From assembly GCA_040882225.1 (NCBI GenBank), contig JBBEBR010000014.1:124001-188000 (forward strand): a DNA stretch of 64,000 nucleotides. Reading direction: 5' to 3'. Shown here piece by piece: positions 43,822 to 53,813 of this stretch. How positions within the stretch are numbered: position 1 is the first letter of the stretch; every line of letters begins with the position of its first letter. Source of the DNA: Gracilimonas sp040882225. GTDB taxonomy: Bacteria; Bacteroidota; Rhodothermia; Balneolales; Balneolaceae. A program made the position numbers and the translations under genes. The notes beneath the pieces are model-generated. The model did no database searches and was not told the DNA's origin. It saw only the letters and a list, made by a program, of their open reading frames with translations.

Positions 43822-45483
43822 ATGTCTACTAAGTATATTTTTGTAACCGGAGGAGTAACTTCATCTCTGGGAAAAGGTATTATTTGTGCTTCTCTTGGCC
43901 GCTTACTTGTTGCTCAAGGCCTCAAAGTTACCATTCAGAAGTTAGATCCTTACATCAATGTGGATCCCGGGACTATGAATCCCTATGAACATGGCGAAGT
44001 GTTTGTAACCGATGACGGCGCGGAAACCGATCTCGACCTCGGGCACTACGAGCGCTTCTTAGACATCAGAACTTCCCAGGAAAATAATGTAACCACCGGA
44101 CGCATTTATTACGATGTAATCAATAAAGAGCGACAGGGTGCGTATCTCGGCAAAACAGTTCAGGTAATTCCTCACATCACCGATGAAATTCAATCGCATG
44201 TGTTAAAACTTGGTCAGTCGGATAATTATGATGTGGTTCTTATTGAAATCGGTGGAACAGTGGGCGATATCGAAAGCCTTCCCTACATAGAAGCCGTTCG
44301 CCAACTTCGGTACAACGTGGGGCGTTCTAACACGCTCTCTATTCATTTAACACTAATTCCCTATTTAGCGGCTGCGGGCGAGTTGAAAACAAAACCTACT
44401 CAGCATTCCGTAAAAACTTTATCCGAGAGTGGATTGCAGCCGGATATTCTTGTCTGCCGTTCTGAGTACCCTTTAGACAGTTCAATACGCAGAAAAATAG
44501 CACAGTTTTGTAATGTTGATCTGGAAGATGTGATTGAGTCACGCGATGCTGAAAGTATCTATGAAGTTCCTTTGTTGATGCAGCAAGAAGGCCTTGATAA
44601 AAGAGTGATAGAGAAGCTGAAACTAAAAACTACTAAACCCAATCTGGATAACTGGATTGGATTTGTGGAAGCAGTTTGTAATCCTTCCGGGGAAATTAAA
44701 ATAGCTCTGGTTGGGAAGTATGTTGAGCATCACGATTCCTATAAATCGATTGCAGAGGCTTTGATTCATGCCGGAGCAGTGAACGATTGCCGTGTAGATG
44801 TTCTCTGGGTGCAATCGGATAACCTGAGCAGAGAGAATGTTGCGGAGATTTTCAAAGGAGTTTCGGGAATTCTGGTAGCTCCCGGATTTGGCGGAAGAGG
44901 GATCTCAGGCAAACTGGCGGCCGTTGAATACGCACGGGTTAATGAAATCCCATTTTTTGGAATTTGCCTTGGAATGCAATGCGCTGTAATCGAATATGCC
45001 CGCGATGTTTGTGGATGGACGGACGCAAACAGCACAGAATTTAATGAGGATGCCGAATATCCAATTATTGATATCATGCACGATCAAAAGAATATTGAAA
45101 ATATGGGCGGCACCATGCGCCTGGGGAAATATACGTGCAAACTTGAGGAAAACTCAAATTCCCTCAGGGCTTATGGAAAGGAAGTAATTGAAGAGCGACA
45201 CCGCCATCGGTATGAAGTAAATAATAACCTCCGGTATAAACTTACTGAACATGGAATGCTACTTGCCGGTACTAATCCTGAACGTGATTTAGTTGAGATT
45301 ATAGAAATTCCAGAACATCCGTGGTTTGTTGGTGTTCAATTTCACCCCGAATTAAGAAGTACCGTTAATAATCCGCATCCGTTGTTTGTAGATTTTGTGA
45401 AAGCCAGCCTGAAATCCGCTAAATCAGCGGAAACCTATACAACCTTGAAAAAGACAAAAGCAGTGGCAAGCGGCAAGTCATGA
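43822..45483 (+). CDS. pyrG: CTP synthase
   Basis: A 553-residue glutamine-hydrolysing CTP synthase. The N-terminal synthase domain begins KYIFVTGGVTSSLGKGI. The C-terminal class I glutamine amidotransferase has the nucleophile in FFGICLGMQ and the oxyanion segment GFGGRG. It makes CTP from UTP. Its stop overlaps the Nudix gene start by ATGA, so the two are translationally coupled. Confidence 0.97.
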   Translation: MSTKYIFVTGGVTSSLGKGIICASLGRLLVAQGLKVTIQKLDPYINVDPGTMNPYEHGEVFVTDDGAETDLDLGHYERFLDIRTSQENNVTTGRIYYDVINKERQGAYLGKTVQVIPHITDEIQSHVLKLGQSDNYDVVLIEIGGTVGDIESLPYIEAVRQLRYNVGRSNTLSIHLTLIPYLAAAGELKTKPTQHSVKTLSESGLQPDILVCRSEYPLDSSIRRKIAQFCNVDLEDVIESRDAESIYEVPLLMQQEGLDKRVIEKLKLKTTKPNLDNWIGFVEAVCNPSGEIKIALVGKYVEHHDSYKSIAEALIHAGAVNDCRVDVLWVQSDNLSRENVAEIFKGVSGILVAPGFGGRGISGKLAAVEYARVNEIPFFGICLGMQCAVIEYARDVCGWTDANSTEFNEDAEYPIIDIMHDQKNIENMGGTMRLGKYTCKLEENSNSLRAYGKEVIEERHRHRYEVNNNLRYKLTEHGMLLAGTNPERDLVEIIEIPEHPWFVGVQFHPELRSTVNNPHPLFVDFVKASLKSAKSAETYTTLKKTKAVASGKS

Positions 45484-45947
45484 GTCTTGAAGACTACACC
45501 GGTTCGTTGAGAGTCCGTTCGTGTGGCCTTTTAGTAAATGAAGAAAAATTATTACTTGTCGAGATTCAATCTCCGGTAAATAAGCAATTAACATGGATGC
45601 CTCCGGGTGGAGGAGTCGATTTCGGGGAATCACTTCAACAGGCATTAACGCGAGAGTTCAAAGAAGAAACGGGATTGAGCATTTCTGTAGACAAACTGGT
45701 TCATGTTAATCAATTGATACAGCCTCCCTTTCATGCCATAGAGTTTTATTTTTTGGTGAAAAGCACCGGAGGAAAACCCGCCCTCGGAAGAGATCCTGAA
45801 CATACTGAAAGGGATCAAATTCTTCGGAATCTCAGGTATTTTTCGGAGCCAGAAATTGCCGCTTTGAATGTTGCACCGGAGTATTTAAAAGAGAAATTTT
45901 GGCATCAAAAAAGAGAAGGGTTTCATTCAATTTCTATTCTCAAATGA
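45480..45947 (+). CDS. Nudix hydrolase
   Basis: A 155-residue Nudix protein with a complete Nudix box, GGGVDFGESLQQALTREF followed by KEETGL (about residues 43-65). Nudix enzymes hydrolyse nucleoside diphosphate derivatives. Coupling to pyrG hints at nucleotide-pool cleaning, but the substrate is unknown. Confidence 0.92.
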   Translation: MSLEDYTGSLRVRSCGLLVNEEKLLLVEIQSPVNKQLTWMPPGGGVDFGESLQQALTREFKEETGLSISVDKLVHVNQLIQPPFHAIEFYFLVKSTGGKPALGRDPEHTERDQILRNLRYFSEPEIAALNVAPEYLKEKFWHQKREGFHSISILK

Positions 45948-45955
45948 AAAGCCTG

Positions 45956-48004
45956 TTAATCTGATTCCGCCTTGGGAAGGGTAAAACAAAATTTACTTCC
46001 CTTATCAACTTCACTTTCAGCAGAGAAAATTCCCTTATTCTGCCGCACGAAATCTTTACAGAGTATTAACCCAAGCCCGGTGCCTTTTTCATCATTTGTG
46101 CCTTCTGTTGAATAAAAATTAGTTTTATTGAAAAGCATCTGCAGTTTCTTTTCTGAAATGCCAACCCCAGAATCCTGAATACACAACTTAACCGAATTCT
46201 CCTTTTCAGAAGCCGTTAAATGAATGGCTCCCTTATTTGGAGTAAACTTTATCGCGTTAGATAACAGGTTAAGCAACACAAGCTCCATCATATTTTTATC
46301 TGCATAAACATGAACGACATCATCGAGATCAATGGTCACATAAAGATTCTTATTTTCCACTTTGTGAGAGAGGAGTTTCAGAGTTTGCTTGGCGATTTCT
46401 TTTAGCTCAAACTTCTCGGGAATCACTTTATAACCTTCAAGCTGACTTTTTGCCCAATTCAACAAATTATTCAGAAGGTTAGAAGTGCTATTAAATTTCT
46501 CTGACAATTCCGGCAGCAACCTTTGAATTTGATCTTTAGAAAGCGCATCCATTTCATTCAAAGTTATAAACCCATACAACGAACTTAGAGGGCCACGCAA
46601 ATCATGCGATATAATAGAGAACAGGTGAGTTTTAATTTCATTCATCTCCTGAAGTTTCGCAGCCTGTTGTTCAATCTCTACATTTTTCTCCTGAAGTAAA
46701 GTATTCGCTTTTTTACGCACTAAAGAATTTTTATAGAGAAAAAAAGCAATCACAACCGTTATTATTAACAGGGAAAAAGCTATGATGAGTAAGAAATTTC
46801 TGTTGGTTAATTGCTGAGTAGTTTCCAGATTTTTAGTCTGCTGTTGAAGAATTAATTCACTCTCAAACTTTTCGTTCTCATGCTCTGCTTCAAGGCGGCC
46901 CACCGCTTTGCTTACTTCATTATTATGCAAACTATCGGAAAAAGACTTAAAAAGAATGTGGTATTCCAGCGACTTCTCTGGTTCACCAATGGTTTTATAA
47001 ATTTCGAATAGTGTTTTCGCTGAAGTGCTTCTTTCAGGTAAAGTGTTAGATTCGGTAGAAATTTCAAAGGCAAGATGTGCAAACTCCAACGCTTGCTGAA
47101 ACTCCGATTGCTCAAGATAGGTGATGGCAATTCCATTCAAAGACTGAACCTTCTCAATGTTATTCTCCAGTTCATCAAAAATTTCTATAGATCTTTGAAA
47201 AAAGGCCAGAGCGCTGTCATATTCTTTTTTCCAGCGATGTATTTCTCCCATCTTGAAATAAGATAACCCCAGACCCCGCCGATCAAAATTGTCACCTTCA
47301 AAATTTAATACCCGTTTTATATTTAACTCTGCCTTTTCATAGTCATCTAATTCATAATAGATAAACCCAAGATTTACATGTATAGCAATAGTTTGTGCAT
47401 TCAGAGTATTTAATGAATCCAGCTCCATAAATATTTCAAGGGCTTTATCGTAATCTTCAAGTCTGATATAACTGACGCCAATATTATTTAGGTTTTGAAA
47501 GGCCCCTTCTTCATCCCCTAATTTTTCAAACAATTCATTTGCTTTAAAAAAATAGTTTAACCCGATTTCATAACTTCCCTGTGCTGCATAAAATAAACCC
47601 ATAAGTTGATTTAGGCTCGCACGCTCTGTCTTGTAACCTGTATCACCAATTAAAGAAAAAGCTTCTCTTGCCAATTCATAAACTTTATCATATTCACCAC
47701 GGTTAAAATACACTCTCCCTATATGCTGTTGCGAGGTACTGATTCCTCTTACAAAATTTAATTCCTCTGAAATCTTCAATGCCAAAAAAGCATATTTATA
47801 AGTGCTGTCAAGGTTTGTATTTCTATATTCCTCGGCTAAGTTAAGGAGGGCAAAAACAGTGGAGGTATCTGAATCTAATAAATCAGCTTCATCAACCAAT
47901 TCACTATGTAAACTGTCTATAGTCTCCGATTGGGCTGTAGCAAATTCAGTAGAAACGAATATTGTAACTGAACAAAGAAAAATTATTTTAATGAGTGGGA
48001 TCAA
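45956..48004 (-). CDS. TPR-domain histidine kinase (TTG start)
   Basis: A 682-residue membrane sensor kinase. A signal peptide (residues 1-25) precedes about eight TPR repeats in the periplasm (about 50-370, with LGFIYYELDDYEKAELNI and similar), one membrane helix (about 402-422), a coiled coil, and a cytoplasmic HisKA domain with H467 in SIISHDLRGPLSS. The HATPase domain has NLLSNAIKFTPNKG, DSGVGIS and GTGLGLILCKDFV. The start is TTG at 48004, with AGGTG about ten bases upstream. This TPR-kinase type is common in Bacteroidota. No response regulator is adjacent. Confidence 0.9.
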   Translation of the reverse strand: MIPLIKIIFLCSVTIFVSTEFATAQSETIDSLHSELVDEADLLDSDTSTVFALLNLAEEYRNTNLDSTYKYAFLALKISEELNFVRGISTSQQHIGRVYFNRGEYDKVYELAREAFSLIGDTGYKTERASLNQLMGLFYAAQGSYEIGLNYFFKANELFEKLGDEEGAFQNLNNIGVSYIRLEDYDKALEIFMELDSLNTLNAQTIAIHVNLGFIYYELDDYEKAELNIKRVLNFEGDNFDRRGLGLSYFKMGEIHRWKKEYDSALAFFQRSIEIFDELENNIEKVQSLNGIAITYLEQSEFQQALEFAHLAFEISTESNTLPERSTSAKTLFEIYKTIGEPEKSLEYHILFKSFSDSLHNNEVSKAVGRLEAEHENEKFESELILQQQTKNLETTQQLTNRNFLLIIAFSLLIITVVIAFFLYKNSLVRKKANTLLQEKNVEIEQQAAKLQEMNEIKTHLFSIISHDLRGPLSSLYGFITLNEMDALSKDQIQRLLPELSEKFNSTSNLLNNLLNWAKSQLEGYKVIPEKFELKEIAKQTLKLLSHKVENKNLYVTIDLDDVVHVYADKNMMELVLLNLLSNAIKFTPNKGAIHLTASEKENSVKLCIQDSGVGISEKKLQMLFNKTNFYSTEGTNDEKGTGLGLILCKDFVRQNKGIFSAESEVDKGSKFCFTLPKAESD

Positions 48005-48163
48005 TTACACCTAAATATCTTTTACGAAATGAAACCTAAATTTCGTTTAATTTAATAAAATTTAAAGTACAACTCATTAACAAAGCTTGTAAAACAGGGT
48101 AGGTATTCTAACAAAACCCTAACCTTTACTTATATTCCCGCAAATTCAAATAAATACTTATTG

Positions 48164-49816
48164 ATGAAAAAATTACTACCCATTTTATTTTTTGTGATGA
48201 TGTTCACGGCCTGTTCAAATCAAGGAGAATACAAAACCTTTATAAACGCAAACGGCTATACTTTTGAAAATGATTCTCTGATAACTTTCACCACAATGAT
48301 CGTGAAAGACGGCAAAATCCGGCACGTTGGAGGTGATGATTTAGCTGAAATGCACCCCGATGAGCACCTTATTGATTTAGAAGGCAAAACGGTTCTCCCC
48401 GGATTAATAGATGCACACGGACATGTAATGGGATTGGGATTTCAGGAGCTTCAGGTTAATCTTGCCGGCATTGAAACGCTCGAAGCCACTCTGGATACCA
48501 TTAAAAATTATGCAGAGGCTAATCCGGATTTGGAATGGATTCAAGGCAGAGGATGGAATCAAACCCTTTGGCCGGAAAATGAATTTCCAACTGCGGCAGA
48601 TATAGATAAAGTAGTTGATGACCGTCCGGTTTGGCTTTCCCGGGTAGACGGACATGCGGGTTGGGGAAATACCAAAGCAATGGAAATGGCCAGCATTAGT
48701 AAAGATACTCCTGATCCACGAGGTGGAAAAATTATTCGGGACGGCGCAGGAAAAGCAACCGGAGTTTTTGTAGATGCGGCTGAAAGTTATATAAATGAAA
48801 TAGTGCCAGATCCGACCGAAGTTGAAAATGAAATGGCTCTGGAAAAAGCACTTGAGCAAATGGCGAGAATGGGAATCACTTCCGCCCATGATGCAGGTAT
48901 AGGAGTGAACACTTGGAATTTGTATAAAGACTTTGCCGACCAGGGAAAAATGACGACCAGAATTTATGCCATGATTGGCGGTACGGGTGATACTTTTGAT
49001 GAACTTTCAAAAGAAGGACCGGTAATTTCGTATGCTGATGATCTTCTCTCACTCAGAAGTGTAAAAATATCGGCTGATGGAGCTTTAGGCAGTCGAGGTG
49101 CAGCAATGATAAATTCCTATTCTGACGATCCCGGAAATCATGGGCTTTTGTTTTATGAACAGGATGAATTAAATGAGATGGTTTTAAAAACAGCATCAAA
49201 TGGGTTTCAAACCAATATACATGCCATCGGAGATAAAGCAAATCGGGTGGTATTAAATGCCTTTGAGCATGTTCGGGATGAACTGCTGGATCAGGATTTG
49301 CGCCACAGAGTTGAACACGCACAAATTGTTTCTTTAGATGATATTCCTCGCTTCAAAGAACTGAATATCATTGCCTCCATGCAGCCAACACACGCTACCA
49401 GTGATAAAAATATGGCGGAAGACCGGGTTGGTTCTGAGAGAATTAAAGGTGGTTACGCCTGGCAAAAATATTTAGATCAGGGAACGGTTTTAGCCTCTGG
49501 GTCTGATTTCCCCGTAGAACACTCAAACCCGTTGTTTGGATTGTACTCTGCGGTAACTCGTATGGACCATGATGGAAATCCCAATGGCGGATGGTATCCT
49601 GAGGAATCCCTGAGTAGGGAGGAAGCTCTTAAATCCTTTACACTAAGCGCTGCATACGCCGCTCATCAGGAAGATGTATTAGGCTCACTTGAAAAAGATA
49701 AATGGGCAGATTTTATAGTAATTGACCAAGACTTTTTTGAAGTACCCGAAAGCGAAATCTTCAAAATTAAAGTCCTTCAAACCTGGGTAGCCGGCGAGAA
49801 AGTGTACGGCGAATAA
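48164..49816 (+). CDS. Amidohydrolase lipoprotein (YtcJ-like)
   Basis: A 550-residue lipoprotein with lipobox MFTAC. It is a YtcJ-type amidohydrolase: metal motif IDAHGH (near residue 85), the central lysine region VKISADGALGSRGA, NIHAIGDKANR, RVEHAQIV and ASGSDFPVEH for the remaining metal ligands. It should hydrolyse an amide or similar bond in the periplasm; the substrate is unknown. The start is ATG 48164 (the open frame extends to a TTG one codon before). A terminator follows at 49845. Confidence 0.9.
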   Translation: MKKLLPILFFVMMFTACSNQGEYKTFINANGYTFENDSLITFTTMIVKDGKIRHVGGDDLAEMHPDEHLIDLEGKTVLPGLIDAHGHVMGLGFQELQVNLAGIETLEATLDTIKNYAEANPDLEWIQGRGWNQTLWPENEFPTAADIDKVVDDRPVWLSRVDGHAGWGNTKAMEMASISKDTPDPRGGKIIRDGAGKATGVFVDAAESYINEIVPDPTEVENEMALEKALEQMARMGITSAHDAGIGVNTWNLYKDFADQGKMTTRIYAMIGGTGDTFDELSKEGPVISYADDLLSLRSVKISADGALGSRGAAMINSYSDDPGNHGLLFYEQDELNEMVLKTASNGFQTNIHAIGDKANRVVLNAFEHVRDELLDQDLRHRVEHAQIVSLDDIPRFKELNIIASMQPTHATSDKNMAEDRVGSERIKGGYAWQKYLDQGTVLASGSDFPVEHSNPLFGLYSAVTRMDHDGNPNGGWYPEESLSREEALKSFTLSAAYAAHQEDVLGSLEKDKWADFIVIDQDFFEVPESEIFKIKVLQTWVAGEKVYGE

Positions 49817-49844
49817 GTAAAAACCTTCTATCAATAAATTCTTT

Positions 49845-49872
49845 AAAACCCCGAAAATCTTCGGGGTTTTTT
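49845..49872 (+). terminator. Rho-independent terminator after the amidohydrolase gene
   Basis: A perfect 11-bp stem (AAAACCCCGAA and complement) around AATC, ending in a T run. Confidence 0.9.
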
Positions 49873-49939
49873 ATTTCTACTGGTGGCTTGATTTCATACC
49901 TTATATGTACAATATATGTAAATTAAAGCCAGGAGTTTT

Positions 49940-50998
49940 ATGTCAGGTTTTCAAAATCCGCAGAGAGGAAGAGGCTCATCCGATAACCCGGTAAATAGGT
50001 TTGAGGGCGATTATATCGATTATGATCTGGACGAAGAAACAGGGGAGAAGCCTTCCCCAAAAACGCAGTTAATAAAGGATGCTACAAAGACTATAATCTC
50101 TTATAACAAAAGTGAGGATATCGCTTTTGATGCGGGCATAAATCCGTATCGTGGATGCGAGCATGGCTGTATCTATTGCTATGCAAGGCCATATCATGAA
50201 TATCTGGGCTATTCATCGGGGCTGGATTTTGAGTCAAAAATTGTGGTGAAATACGATGCCGCTGAATTGCTTCGGAAAGAGTTAAGCGCCAAAAAGTGGA
50301 AGCCCCAAGTGATAGCCATGAGCGGAGTAACGGATGTTTATCAACCCATAGAAAGGAAGTTGAAAATTACACGCAGTTGCCTGGAAGTACTTGCGGAGTT
50401 TCGGAATCCGGTTGGCATCATCACAAAAAATCATTTAGTAACCCGCGACATTGATTTGCTGTGTGAGTTGAGTGATTATAATTGTGTCAGCGTTACGATA
50501 TCTGTCACCACTCTCGATAAAGATTTAACAAGCGTAATGGAGCCCCGGACATCCCGCCCCCAAAAAAGACTCGACGCGATTAGGGAGTTAAGCTCGGCCG
50601 GAATTCCTGTAAACGTGAACGTGGCGCCAATTATACCGGGTTTAACAGATCATGAATGTGCTGCAATTTTGGAAGCTGCCGCTGATGCCGGTGCTAAATC
50701 GGCTGGGTATACTATTGTCCGATTGCCATATAAAGTGAAAGATCTTTTTGTGGAGTGGCTCGAGCAGCATTTCCCAGAAAGGAAGAGCAAGGTACTCAGT
50801 AAGATTATGGATATCAGGGATGGAAAGTTGAATAACTCGGAATGGTCGGTGCGAATGAAAGGAGAGGGTAATTATTCAAAACAGATTTCAGACCTGTTCA
50901 AAGTTCAAACGAGGAGGCTGGGGCTGAATCAAAAGCATTCATCCTTAAGTACAGAACATTTTAGGAGGAGTACCGGAAGTCAACTGCACTTATTTTGA
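49940..50998 (+). CDS. PA0069-family radical SAM protein
   Basis: A 352-residue radical SAM enzyme. The cluster motif is CEHGCIYCYA (about residues 73-82), preceded by NPYRG, a signature of the PA0069/Rv2578c group related to spore photoproduct lyase. Further family motifs are MSGVTDVYQPIE and APIIPGLTD. It should cleave S-adenosylmethionine to start a radical reaction; the substrate is not known. Confidence 0.92.
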   Translation: MSGFQNPQRGRGSSDNPVNRFEGDYIDYDLDEETGEKPSPKTQLIKDATKTIISYNKSEDIAFDAGINPYRGCEHGCIYCYARPYHEYLGYSSGLDFESKIVVKYDAAELLRKELSAKKWKPQVIAMSGVTDVYQPIERKLKITRSCLEVLAEFRNPVGIITKNHLVTRDIDLLCELSDYNCVSVTISVTTLDKDLTSVMEPRTSRPQKRLDAIRELSSAGIPVNVNVAPIIPGLTDHECAAILEAAADAGAKSAGYTIVRLPYKVKDLFVEWLEQHFPERKSKVLSKIMDIRDGKLNNSEWSVRMKGEGNYSKQISDLFKVQTRRLGLNQKHSSLSTEHFRRSTGSQLHLF

Positions 50999-51072
50999 TA
51001 AGATTTTAATAAAGAGCTAAAAAAATCAGAAACATTATTGCTGTATCGTCGTCTTAAATAAAAGTAGCTTTC

Positions 51073-51142
51073 CCGATACCTCCACAAAACGAGAGAAGCA
51101 TTTTAGCACTAAAATATTTCTTGAGGGTATCGGGTTTTTTAT
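51073..51142 (+). ncRNA. Candidate structured RNA or long-loop terminator
   Basis: CCCGATACC at 51073-51081 pairs perfectly with GGTATCGGG at 51127-51135, which runs straight into a T tract. Between the arms is a second perfect hairpin, ATTTTAG/CTAAAAT at about 51101-51116. It lies in a 309-bp gene-free stretch between the radical SAM gene and the ankyrin gene. It could be the terminator of the former, a small RNA, or a leader of the latter. Confidence 0.4.
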
Positions 51143-51294
51143 GTCTGTGATTTTTTTTGCAGATATTTATCCTGTCTCTTTAGTCATAAAAAAGAGCCGA
51201 ATTTAGCCACGAAAATTTGTTCGGATTAGATATTCTAATTTGACATTTGCCTCCCCTTAAATTACAATATGAGTGCTAATCTTATCACTTATAC

Positions 51295-51301
51295 AAGGAG
51301 G
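51295..51301 (+). promoter_or_regulatory. Strong Shine-Dalgarno of the ankyrin gene
   Basis: AAGGAGG lies six bases before ATG 51308 and decides this start over the in-frame ATG at 51269. Such a strong site is unusual among the genes of this window. Confidence 0.75.
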
Positions 51302-51307
51302 AACCTT

Positions 51308-51688
51308 ATGAATGAGGACATATTTCTTGATGCCGCAGAGAGCGGTGACCTTGATACCATAGCTGGTTTGCTAAACGATGGGGTAGATGTAAACACAAGA
51401 GACAATCACGATCGTACGGCTTTATTAAAAGCTGCAAAACACGGCCATATAGAGATCGTGAAATTTTTGGCTGAACAAGGGGCAGAAGTAGATTATAAAG
51501 ATAACAGAGGTACGTCGGCTTTGTATTGGGCGTCTGCAAACGGGCACCAACAAATAGTTCGGTTTTTAATCGAGCACAAAGGTGATGTAGATGTTCATGA
51601 TGACAGGGGCTGGTCGGCAAAGGACCAGGCGATTATTCAGCAGCACGATCATGTTGTGGAAATGTTAACAGCAGCTGGAGCACATTAA
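51308..51688 (+). CDS. Ankyrin-repeat protein
   Basis: A 126-residue cytoplasmic protein made almost entirely of four ankyrin repeats (LDAAESGDLDTIAGLLNDG; then DRTALLKAAKHGHIEIVKFL; GTSALYWASANGHQQIVRFL; GWSAKDQAIIQQHDHVVEML). Such repeats mediate protein-protein contacts. It is monocistronic with a strong ribosome site and a terminator after it. The partner is unknown. Confidence 0.9.
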   Translation: MNEDIFLDAAESGDLDTIAGLLNDGVDVNTRDNHDRTALLKAAKHGHIEIVKFLAEQGAEVDYKDNRGTSALYWASANGHQQIVRFLIEHKGDVDVHDDRGWSAKDQAIIQQHDHVVEMLTAAGAH

Positions 51689-51712
51689 AAAAGAAAAATT
51701 CAAAAATTGTGG

Positions 51713-51747
51713 AAACCCTGTTCATTACTGATGGCAGGGTTTTTTTA
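51713..51747. terminator. Rho-independent terminator between convergent genes
   Basis: Stem AAACCCTG / CAGGGTTT with a 14-nt loop followed by T run, just after the ankyrin gene stop; the stop of the convergent gene is inside the T run. Confidence 0.75.
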
Positions 51748-53031
51748 TTTTAATAAAATTAAATTTTTAGAAAAGACCCCATCATTCGTCGAAAGTTGAT
51801 AAAAATAAAAACCGCTGGACAAGTGATCGGCAGAAAAAGGAATAGTATGTGTACCGTTGGGAAAAATATCTGAAGCTAATGTTATAACCTCTTGCCCTAA
51901 TAAATTGTAAACTTTAAGGGTAACAAAACCAGGTTTTTCCAAGTCAAATGTAATATTGGTTTTTGGATTGAATGGATTTGGATAATTCTGGTGTAAAACC
52001 GTTTTTTGCGGTATTTCATCTTTTTCATTTGATAAGCCAAATCTAAGTTCAAACTTTTTCAGGAAAATCCCGTCCTGATTTTCATAACTCATATATAAAT
52101 AGTTAGCTAAGAGCGTAAAGTGAGGATTGAAACTCATGGTATCAGCTGCATTTTCTAATTTAAAGACTTCTTCAGAAGAATCATCCTCTGGGTAAATCTG
52201 GAATACTGAAATGTTGATAGTATTTACTTGTTGTTGCTCTTCTATAAAATCGAATTGATAGCCGAGTAACCAATATCCCTCAAAAAACTCAACTCCTGTA
52301 GAGTGAAAGTACCCTTCATTTTCTTCGGACTCTTTCAATAGAAAAGTATTTTCTAAACCAGTAAAATCTGAAGCCCATTTTGTGGAAATCAAATTTGATC
52401 CCAAGCCGGAACTGTCACCTGAAAAATAATAGAAAGCATTGTTCTCTTCATTCAACTCTTTATTAAAGAATATACCACCATAGTTTTGGTGAGGATGTTC
52501 GGCGGTTTCAAAAGGTTCTTGTACTAAAGCCAGTGTATCATCGAATACGTGAACTTCAGTCTTAGATTCTACGGTTTGATAAACCAAATAGAGATTTTGT
52601 TCATCAGTATTGAACATTATGTTTTGCAAAGAATCGCTGTTTGAGATTGGAATGTCGACTGTTGCTCCAATTTTCTCCCCTGACGTATTTGCTCTTACAA
52701 TATGCAAGCTATTATTTGCAGTGGAAAAAACGGTAAATATATTTTCGTTCAATAAAACATGCGTTTGGAAAGTGATAAGCCCATTAACCTCATCCGATGA
52801 AATTATTTTATTGAGCGCAGTCAACTCATTTAAATCTTGATCAATCGATTTCAAATAAAGTTCATCCTCATATAAAACGGTTAAGTAAATATATTGGCCA
52901 TCTGTGCTTAGTGAGCTTAATCTATCCGCCTCACTTATTCTAATGGAATCTATTTGTATAAGGCTATTGAATTGTGCAATGGCTGTGAAGGGAAAATAGA
53001 TGAGCATTATTAAAGCAGCTATTAACTTCAT
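51745..53031 (-). CDS. Secreted protein with T9SS type-A sorting domain
   Basis: A 428-residue secreted protein. The signal peptide ends at IAQ (residue 20). The middle 300 residues form a beta-rich region, perhaps a propeller, with no recognised enzyme motif. The last 80 residues are a typical type IX secretion sorting domain: HQNYPNPFNPKTNITFDL, VYNLLGQEV, GFYFYQL and the end FSKNLILLK. It should be exported through the T9SS and attached to or released from the surface. Confidence 0.9.
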   Translation of the reverse strand: MKLIAALIMLIYFPFTAIAQFNSLIQIDSIRISEADRLSSLSTDGQYIYLTVLYEDELYLKSIDQDLNELTALNKIISSDEVNGLITFQTHVLLNENIFTVFSTANNSLHIVRANTSGEKIGATVDIPISNSDSLQNIMFNTDEQNLYLVYQTVESKTEVHVFDDTLALVQEPFETAEHPHQNYGGIFFNKELNEENNAFYYFSGDSSGLGSNLISTKWASDFTGLENTFLLKESEENEGYFHSTGVEFFEGYWLLGYQFDFIEEQQQVNTINISVFQIYPEDDSSEEVFKLENAADTMSFNPHFTLLANYLYMSYENQDGIFLKKFELRFGLSNEKDEIPQKTVLHQNYPNPFNPKTNITFDLEKPGFVTLKVYNLLGQEVITLASDIFPNGTHTIPFSADHLSSGFYFYQLSTNDGVFSKNLILLK

Positions 53032-53102
53032 AAAGTTCTCAATTGGTTAATCACACTATTTAAAGAACTAAAATGGACCAGAAGATGCAAATCTTTTATA
53101 GA

Positions 53103-53813
53103 TTATCTTCCATAAATCAAGAAGATAGCGGGGCGTTTGTGAAGATTTGGAAGGGGAGAAGACTTCCACTCTGAAACTGGTTTCGAGATAATTTCTTCCT
53201 CCGGAAGTGTGATATCTACGGCAACGCACACTCGGGTTTCAGCAGGACAGGTAGAAATTATATCTTTCAGAAGTTCATTATTTCGATAGGGTGCTTCCAT
53301 GAAAATTTGGGTGCGATCGTGTCGCCGGGACTCTCCATCCAACTGGGAGATCATCTGCTTTCTCTTGTTTTGATCTATAGGCAGATATCCATGAAAAGCG
53401 AATTCCTGTCCGTTAAATCCCGCAGCCATTAGCGCTAAAAGAATGGAGGACGGGCCTACAAGAGGCACAACTTTTATATTATTTTGATGCGCCATTTTCA
53501 CCAGTTTCGCACCGGGATCAGCTACAGCTGGAACTCCCGCTTCCGAAATAACTCCCACATCTTTCCCCGCTTTAAGTGGCTTCATGAAAGAAAAAATTTC
53601 ATGGTCGGGCGTATGTTTGTTCAAGTGGTAGAAATCTATTTCGTATTCGGGGATGGTATCCCCAACCCACTGCAAAAATTTCACTGCGCTTTGCATATTC
53701 TCAACTACCAGCGCATCCAGCTTTCTTAAAACTGAAAGTGTGTATTCTGGAAGCGTATTATTTTCAGGAGTTTTTCCGAGGGTTGTCGGGATGAGGTATA
53801 AAGTGCCTTTCAT
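53103..53813 (-). CDS. RsmI-like SAM-dependent methyltransferase (tetrapyrrole methylase fold)
   Basis: A 236-residue protein of the tetrapyrrole methylase/RsmI superfamily: an N-terminal LYLIPTTLG, then DVGVISEAGVPAVADPG, the hallmark of the RsmI group, followed by PLVGPSSILLALMAAGFNG. RsmI methylates the ribose of C1402 in 16S rRNA. This shorter variant is a second type found in Bacteroidota, and its target may differ. Its ATG overlaps the stop of the upstream membrane gene by one base (TAATG). Confidence 0.85.
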   Translation of the reverse strand: MKGTLYLIPTTLGKTPENNTLPEYTLSVLRKLDALVVENMQSAVKFLQWVGDTIPEYEIDFYHLNKHTPDHEIFSFMKPLKAGKDVGVISEAGVPAVADPGAKLVKMAHQNNIKVVPLVGPSSILLALMAAGFNGQEFAFHGYLPIDQNKRKQMISQLDGESRRHDRTQIFMEAPYRNNELLKDIISTCPAETRVCVAVDITLPEEEIISKPVSEWKSSPLPNLHKRPAIFLIYGR

